Source: Candidatus Krumholzibacteriia bacterium (GTDB taxonomy: Bacteria; Krumholzibacteriota; Krumholzibacteriia; LZORAL124-64-63). From it: a stretch of DNA of 10,209 nucleotides. The notes beneath the pieces are model-generated. The model saw nothing but the letters and a program-made list of their open reading frames with translations, had not been told where the DNA came from and made no database searches. The stretch covers positions 2,831-13,039 of the forward strand of contig JAOZJV010000007.1 of assembly GCA_029935695.1 (NCBI GenBank), in the 5' to 3' direction. The position numbers and the translations under genes were made by a program. Positions within the stretch are counted from its first letter, which is position 1; the number at the start of each line of letters is the position of its first letter. This document shows, piece after piece, positions 5,799 through 10,209 of this stretch.

Positions 5799-8000
5799 AT
5801 GAAACACGTGCGCATAACAGGACTCTTCCTGGTTTTATCTCTGATCCTTGTTGGCTTTGCCTGGGCCGAGGATGATCCGGAAAATCTCTGGCCGAAAACC
5901 CTTAGTGACGACAAGGGTGAAATCATCATGTACCAGCCGCAGGTTGAATCCTTCGTTGGCGACAAGCTGGAATCTCGATCTGCAGTGGCCGTGAAACTTA
6001 AAGGCCAGGAAATGATTTTCGGTGCCATGTGGTTTGAATCCCATTTGGCCACCGACATGGAAAACCGGACGGCGACTCTGGTGCGCACTAAAGTGACGGC
6101 TTCCAATTTTCCAGACACAAAACAGGAAGATATTGACAAGTTGAGCGCGTATTTGGAAAAGGAAATCCCGACCTGGGATTTCAATCTTTCCATTGACCGG
6201 CTTTTGGCCTCCTTGCCTGATGCCGATGGAAGCGACGCCAACTTCAAAGCCGATTCTCCGGTTGTATATTTCCGACAGGTTCCTTCGGTTCTGGTACTCA
6301 TCGATGGGGACCCCATCTACGCAGCCCTGGAGGGGTTCGATCTGGAATATGTGGCCAACTCGGCTTTCTTCATCACCAAGGACAAAAACAAGAGTCTTTA
6401 CCTGCGTGGCAGTGGCATGTGGTTTGTCAGTGATGACCTTGGTGGTCCCTGGAAACTGACAACCGATCTTCCTGATGAAGTGGCCAAAGTTTCCCAGAAA
6501 ATTACTGAGGATGAGGCTGCCCAGGCAGCCGAGCAGAAGGAAGATGCGGCCAACCTTGGGCTTGTGGCGGCTGAAAGTGAGCCCACTCCTGAGATCATCA
6601 TCAGCACGGTTCCTGCAGAGTTGATCACCACCGACGGTGAACCTGATTTTGCTTCGGTGGAGGGCACCCAGTTGCTCTATCTTAAAAACACCGAAAACGA
6701 TGTGCTGATGGATATAGCCAGCCAGCAGTATTTTCTGCTGGTGTCCGGACGCTGGTATCAATCCAAGGATCTGGCTGCCGAAAAGTGGACCTTCGTTTCT
6801 TTCGAAAATCTGCCGGCTGATTTTTCCAAAATTCCTGCCGGTTCAGATATGGCCACGGTTCTGACCAGTGTGCCAGGAACCACCGAATCCAAGGAAGCCC
6901 TGCTGGAAACCCAGATTCCTCAAACTGCAAAAGTAGACCGGAAAACCGCTACCTGCAAAGTTCAGTTTGATGGGGATCCGCAGTTCAAGGTTTGTGGTGA
7001 TGAAGTTTCCTATGCCGAAAACTCAGACAAAACAGTGTTGTTGATCAATAACAGATATTACTGTGTTGATGAGGCTGTTTGGTTTGAATCGGCCGGCCCC
7101 GAAGGCCCCTGGGTTGTGACCACTGAAGTGCCGGCTGTGGTGCAGGACCTGCCCCCGGACTGTCCCGTTTACAACGTCAAATACGTTTACATTTACGATT
7201 CTACACCAGAGGTGGTGTACACTGGTTACACCTCCGGTTATTACGGGTCTTACGTGTGGGGCCCCTGCGTGGTTTATGGTACCGGTTATTATTACAATCC
7301 CTGGTACCGTCATTACTATTATCCGCGCCCTGTCACCTATGGTTATGGCGTGCATTACAGCCCGTATTCTGGTTGGGGCTTCTCCTTTGGGGTCAGCTAT
7401 GGATGGTTGTCCATTGGGGTGGGCTGGGGTCGTCCTCCTTACGGTTGTTGGGGAGCCGGCGGCTACCGGTATGGCTACCGTCGTGGTTACTGGCATGGTT
7501 ACAACCGGGGCTATCGTCATGGATATAACCGTGGGGCTGCTGCTGGCTATCGTGCCGGGTACCGTTCCGGACAGCGCAATAATAACAGTTACAAAAACCG
7601 CAAAAACGGTGTGAAGCATACAGGTGATGTGCGTAATCGAGACGGCAAACGTCCGCATACTTCAGATCGAAAAAATAACGTTTATGCCGATCGCAAGGGT
7701 GATGTTTATCGGGACAAGGACGGCAGCTGGGAAAAGCGGGAAAGCAACAACTGGGCTGAAAGCCGGGATAAATCCGGCAGTGACCGTGAAGGTTCCCGGG
7801 ACAAGCAGGGCGACAGGGACAGTCAAAAGAAGGATCCCAACCGCCAGGGCAATCAGCAGCTTGATCGTGACCGTGGAGGAAGCGGCAGTCAATTGGACAG
7901 AGACCGCAGCAGTCGAGATCGGGGCAGCCAAAGACATCAGCAGGCTCCACGTCGTAGCGGCGGAAGCCGGGGCGGCGGCGGCGGCGGTCGACGCAGGTAG
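5799..8000 (+). CDS. Secreted three-module protein of uncharacterised family, Gly/Tyr/Arg-rich tail
   Basis: The product is 733 residues. Residues 1-23 are a signal peptide (cleavage after AWA). About 24-145 form an N-terminal domain (NLWPKTLSD, IMYQPQVESFVGD, FGAMWFE, IPTWDFNLSIDRL). Three copies of one module follow at about 153-226, 264-341 and 380-452, each with a DG(D/E)P turn, an aromatic Tyr strand and (G/S)xW(F/Y)xS...(G)PW. Residues 460-545 are rich in Tyr, Gly and Trp, 555-590 repeat GYRxGY, and 600-733 are Arg/Asp-rich with a GGGGGGRRR end. From memory this resembles proteins labelled 'carbohydrate-binding family V/XII' in proteobacterial genomes; that label is itself unproven and I could not check it. 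No catalytic motif is visible. It starts 5 nt after the preceding barrel gene. It is likely periplasmic or surface-exposed. Confidence 0.8.
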   Translation: MKHVRITGLFLVLSLILVGFAWAEDDPENLWPKTLSDDKGEIIMYQPQVESFVGDKLESRSAVAVKLKGQEMIFGAMWFESHLATDMENRTATLVRTKVTASNFPDTKQEDIDKLSAYLEKEIPTWDFNLSIDRLLASLPDADGSDANFKADSPVVYFRQVPSVLVLIDGDPIYAALEGFDLEYVANSAFFITKDKNKSLYLRGSGMWFVSDDLGGPWKLTTDLPDEVAKVSQKITEDEAAQAAEQKEDAANLGLVAAESEPTPEIIISTVPAELITTDGEPDFASVEGTQLLYLKNTENDVLMDIASQQYFLLVSGRWYQSKDLAAEKWTFVSFENLPADFSKIPAGSDMATVLTSVPGTTESKEALLETQIPQTAKVDRKTATCKVQFDGDPQFKVCGDEVSYAENSDKTVLLINNRYYCVDEAVWFESAGPEGPWVVTTEVPAVVQDLPPDCPVYNVKYVYIYDSTPEVVYTGYTSGYYGSYVWGPCVVYGTGYYYNPWYRHYYYPRPVTYGYGVHYSPYSGWGFSFGVSYGWLSIGVGWGRPPYGCWGAGGYRYGYRRGYWHGYNRGYRHGYNRGAAAGYRAGYRSGQRNNNSYKNRKNGVKHTGDVRNRDGKRPHTSDRKNNVYADRKGDVYRDKDGSWEKRESNNWAESRDKSGSDREGSRDKQGDRDSQKKDPNRQGNQQLDRDRGGSGSQLDRDRSSRDRGSQRHQQAPRRSGGSRGGGGGGRRR
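6255..7154 (+). repeat. Three copies of an about 75-residue module within the 733-residue protein
   Basis: Copies lie near 6255-6476, 6588-6821 and 6936-7154. The shared skeleton is a V-rich strand, DG(D/E)P, a Gly then (L/V)xY, a short core strand with Tyr, (G)xxW(F/Y)xS, and PW or KW followed by PA/PD. Examples are LIDGDPIYAALEG with GMWFVSDDLGGPW, TTDGEPDFASVEG with GRWYQSKDL, and QFDGDPQFKVCG with AVWFESAGPEGPW. The second and third are separated from their neighbours by flexible linkers. The call rests on my own alignment. Confidence 0.65.
7461..7568 (+). repeat. GYRxGY low-complexity repeat region in the 733-residue protein
   Basis: Residues 555-590 repeat Gly-Tyr-basic units (GYRYGYRRGYWHGYNRG, then GYRHGYNRG and GYRAGYRSG). 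The bases are correspondingly rich in GGNTA(C/T) and CGN codons. Such Gly/Tyr/Arg tracts are usually disordered and can bind polyanions or self-associate; that role is inference. Confidence 0.7.
7971..7988 (+). repeat. Short GGC trinucleotide run encoding poly-Gly
   Basis: Five GGC codons and one GGT encode six glycines just before the final Arg-Arg-Arg. A single-base slip here would change only the last few residues and the stop, so any length change in other strains would have small effect. Confidence 0.8.
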
Positions 8001-8027
8001 ATTTGAAAATAGGAACCCAAAAATCAC

Positions 8028-8032
8028 AGGAG
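8028..8032 (+). promoter_or_regulatory. Ribosome binding site deciding the start at 8039
   Basis: AGGAG lies 6 nt before the ATG at 8039, directly before a clean signal peptide. It rules against the in-frame TTG at 8003, which would put twelve charged or polar residues in front of that signal. Confidence 0.8.
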
Positions 8033-8038
8033 CCAAAA

Positions 8039-8704
8039 ATGAACCGCAAAATCATATTTCTGACTGTTCTGATTCTCAGTGTTGCCACATTGGTCCAGGC
8101 CCAGCCTGATCCAAACTTCAGATATCAACGCGGAGGCAAATGGGACTACAGTCTTCAGACTCGTTACGTGGGAGCTAAGGATTACAGTGGTGAGGGTGGG
8201 TCATCTTTGTCATTCCAGGATGACCTCGGCTGGGGCTTTGGGTTCCACTACAACTTCAACCAGAAGTTCAGTCTGGGCATTGAGTTCGGTTGGCATTCCA
8301 TCAATTACAATTCGCTGATTGTTGATGGCGAAGATCCTACACATACAGAAACCTACAGCAGCTCCCTGGATACTTCCAAATTCGGTCTGGCCGGCAGCTG
8401 GAATATTCTGGAAGGGCACTTTACGCCCTATGTCAACGGGGGCCTTGCCTGGGCCATGATCGATACGAATATTTTTGCGGGCTGGGGCTCAGGCTGCTAT
8501 TGGGATCCCTACTGGGGCTATATCTGTGGAACCTATCCGGCAACTTACGGCACCAACGCCACGGCCTACAATATCGGTGTGGGCGGGCGACTGGAAGTTG
8601 GCAAATCCATGTTTATGCGGTTGGGTTACGAATACAGCGGGATGAGTGTTGATGTGATTGAGGCTCAACATATGGTGCGGTTTGATTTGGGGTTCTTTAA
8701 CTGA
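8039..8704 (+). CDS. Second small outer-membrane beta-barrel protein
   Basis: The product is 221 residues. Residues 1-21 are a signal peptide (cleavage after LVQA). The body alternates amphipathic strands and turns (GWGFGFHYNFNQKFSLGIEFGWHSI, split by a short turn; FGLAGSWNILEGHFTPYVNGGLAWAMI; AYNIGVGGRLEVG; MFMRLGYEYSG) and ends in VRFDLGFFN, a beta-strand close to the usual barrel C-terminal signal. The length and strand count suit an eight-stranded porin-family barrel. A loop at about 148-172 is rich in Trp and Tyr and holds the only two cysteines of the mature chain, C153 and C163, which could form a disulphide. The gene begins 38 nt after the three-module gene and ends 25 nt before the cytochrome. 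It is not closely similar to the barrel at 5110. Its function is unknown. Confidence 0.82.
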   Translation: MNRKIIFLTVLILSVATLVQAQPDPNFRYQRGGKWDYSLQTRYVGAKDYSGEGGSSLSFQDDLGWGFGFHYNFNQKFSLGIEFGWHSINYNSLIVDGEDPTHTETYSSSLDTSKFGLAGSWNILEGHFTPYVNGGLAWAMIDTNIFAGWGSGCYWDPYWGYICGTYPATYGTNATAYNIGVGGRLEVGKSMFMRLGYEYSGMSVDVIEAQHMVRFDLGFFN

Positions 8705-8715
8705 TCGGCAATAAT

Positions 8716-8722
8716 GGAAGAG
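8716..8722 (+). promoter_or_regulatory. Ribosome binding site supporting a TTG start at 8730
   Basis: GGAAGAG ends 7 nt before the TTG at 8730. The frame is closed by TAA at 8712-8714, and no in-frame ATG occurs between there and the hydrophobic segment, so a non-ATG start is needed. TTG 8730 gives a basic start (WKRE) before the membrane segment. Confidence 0.6.
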
Positions 8723-8729
8723 CTGCAAT

Positions 8730-10209
8730 TTGTGGAAGCGTGAAGTTGGCTGGTTTCTGCTGGCATTAGTCGTTGTGTCGGGCGCCCTGCTTATTGGCAA
8801 TTCTCATTGGCACCGTCATGTGGAGCCCGAATTAGCTTCACCTCAATCACAGGGCCCTGATTATTCCAATGTCCCGTCCAGCTGGGTCGGCCGCAGCGCG
8901 TGCTTCGAGTGTCATGCTGATGTGGATAGCACCTGGGTTGCATCGGACCACGACCTGGCCATGCAGCTTCCCGGGCCTGAAACCATCACCGCCAATTTCA
9001 ACAATTCCACCTTTACGCATTTCGACATCACTTCAACCTTTTACCGCACCAACGACAAATATATGGTCTGCACCGATGGTCCTGACGGCACTTTGACCGA
9101 CTTCGAAGTGGCGTACGTATTTGGATATTACCCCATCGAACAATACCTGATCCGATTCCCTGATGGTCGCCTGCAGGCCTTGAATGTTTGCTGGGATACC
9201 CACACAGAGGAAGAGGGTGGCCAGCGTTGGTTTCATCTCTATCCCGACGATGAAACTCCGGCGGATGATCTCTTTCACTGGACCGGAATGCTCCAGAACT
9301 GGAACTTCATGTGCGCGGAATGCCACTCTACAAATTTGAAACGCAACTATGACGAGGTCCAAAACACGTACACCACTTCCTGGTCGGAACTCAATGTATC
9401 ATGCGAAGCCTGCCACGGTCCCGGATCGCGCCACATCACCTGGGAGCGTGCTTATGCCCAGGGTTTGCGGCCCAGGAATGAAGACGGCATGCGCGGCATG
9501 GTGGTGAATCTGCAATCACCAGACCAGGGGATGTGGCTCTTTGAGCCGGATAAAACCACTGCTGTCCGGTCGGAACCCCTGGCTTCGCGCATCGAAGTGG
9601 AATCCTGCGGTCGGTGCCACGCCCGCCGTGCTCCGCTGACAGCCACTTATGCATACGGCCGCCCATTTTTGGATGATTTTCGCCTGACTCTTCTGAACGA
9701 AGGCCTCTATCATGCCGATGGTCAGAACATGGACGAAGTGTATGTCTATGGTTCATTCCTCCAGTCCAAAATGTACGCCTCAGACGTGACCTGCAGTGAT
9801 TGTCACGATCCCCATTCCACCCGTCCTCTGGGCGACGGTAATCAGGTGTGCGCCAAATGCCACAAGGCTGAAATTTTTGACACCCCCGATCACCATTTTC
9901 ATCAAATGGGCAAAGGCGGCGACAGCTGTCTGGACTGCCACATGCAGTCGCGCAAGGTGATGGTGGTGGATGGCCGGCGGGACCACAGCTTCCGCATTCC
10001 CCGACCCGACCTGAGCCTTGAACTGGGCACTCCCAACGCCTGCAGTGATTGCCATCATGATCAAACGGTGCAGTGGTCCCAGGATGCCATTGTTCAGTGG
10101 TACGGTGCCGAGCGGTTGCAGGGCCCGCACTATGCGGTGGCTCTTCACGCCGGCCGCGTGGGATCTCCCCTGGCTCTGGACCGTCTTCGATTTCTGGTGC
10201 GTTCGCCCG
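8730..10209 (+). CDS. Membrane-anchored multihaem c-type cytochrome (eight CXXCH in view), cut by window edge
   Basis: The frame is open to the edge and gives 493 residues. Residues 6-23 are a hydrophobic segment after a basic start, with no clear cleavage site, so the protein is probably anchored in the inner membrane facing the periplasm. Haem-binding CXXCH motifs start at C58 (CFECH), C195 (CAECH), C225 (CEACH), C293 (CGRCH), C355 (CSDCH), C374 (CAKCH), C400 (CLDCH) and C438 (CSDCH). The segments HDLAMQ, LIRFPDGRLQAL, GGQRWFHLYP and NWNFMCAECHS recall a family of cytochrome c554-like/doubled-CXXCH proteins, often annotated with a TPR region at the C-terminus; the last residues in view (HAGRVGSPLALDRLRF) would suit the start of helical repeats. 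It probably carries electrons in the periplasm; its partner is unknown. It is the last gene of the run in view, 25 nt after a barrel gene. The family label is from memory. Confidence 0.88.
   Translation, partial: MWKREVGWFLLALVVVSGALLIGNSHWHRHVEPELASPQSQGPDYSNVPSSWVGRSACFECHADVDSTWVASDHDLAMQLPGPETITANFNNSTFTHFDITSTFYRTNDKYMVCTDGPDGTLTDFEVAYVFGYYPIEQYLIRFPDGRLQALNVCWDTHTEEEGGQRWFHLYPDDETPADDLFHWTGMLQNWNFMCAECHSTNLKRNYDEVQNTYTTSWSELNVSCEACHGPGSRHITWERAYAQGLRPRNEDGMRGMVVNLQSPDQGMWLFEPDKTTAVRSEPLASRIEVESCGRCHARRAPLTATYAYGRPFLDDFRLTLLNEGLYHADGQNMDEVYVYGSFLQSKMYASDVTCSDCHDPHSTRPLGDGNQVCAKCHKAEIFDTPDHHFHQMGKGGDSCLDCHMQSRKVMVVDGRRDHSFRIPRPDLSLELGTPNACSDCHHDQTVQWSQDAIVQWYGAERLQGPHYAVALHAGRVGSPLALDRLRFLVRSP

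Noticed and set aside
7023..7658. A 211-codon minus-strand open frame rich in Thr, Ile and Val
   Set aside because: It is a shadow of the Tyr/Gly/Arg-rich codons of the plus-strand gene; the plus strand has a signal peptide, module structure and operon spacing.
5110..10209. Porin-cytochrome conduit for electrons across the outer membrane
   Set aside because: The barrels are about 200 residues, suited to eight strands, far smaller than the large barrels of known conduits, and the cytochrome appears anchored in the inner membrane.

Overview
The window reads as chromosomal DNA of a Gram-negative bacterium. Four proteins carry Sec signal peptides, two of these look like small outer-membrane beta-barrels, and one is a membrane-anchored periplasmic multihaem c-type cytochrome. 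The large secreted protein ends in a FlgD-like/type IX-style C-terminal domain of the 'AYPNPFNPSTSIRF ... GVYFVRLKSG' kind. From family knowledge this tail is common in the FCB group and in uncultured phyla such as Krumholzibacteriota, Eisenbacteria, Zixibacteria and KSB1. That placement is an inference; there is no rRNA or other marker gene here. I see no tRNA, rRNA, CRISPR array, transposase, integrase or phage gene.

Layout. (1) Minus strand, 758 down to the left edge: the N-terminal part of a secreted subtilisin-like (S8) protease with its signal peptide, propeptide, catalytic Asp and His; the Ser lies outside the window. (2) 759-1079: a divergent intergenic region, AT-rich in its left part, holding a perfect palindrome and an inverted repeat that could fold over the protease ribosome binding site. 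(3) 1080-4592, plus strand: a 1170-residue secreted mosaic of two parallel beta-helix modules, seven FG-GAP/VCBS calcium-loop repeats, an ASPIC/UnbV domain and the C-terminal sorting-type domain. (4) 4626-10209, plus strand: a closely packed run of a MarR-type regulator, a small outer-membrane barrel, a 733-residue secreted protein of an uncharacterised family, a second small barrel, and an eight-haem cytochrome cut by the right edge. Gaps in this run are a 116-nt overlap, then 5, 38 and 25 nt, and no convincing terminator was seen, so it is probably one operon headed by the regulator.

How the genes may work together. The protease and the mosaic protein are divergently transcribed exported proteins and may share regulatory DNA. 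In the right-hand cluster the MarR protein probably controls an envelope module: two small barrels around a large exported protein with three copies of one module and a Gly/Tyr/Arg and Arg/Asp-rich tail, plus a multihaem redox protein. No substrate or process can be named from sequence alone. The points most worth a second look are the three-module protein and its operon, the two dyads around the MarR start, the MarR/barrel overlap, and the hairpin over the protease start.
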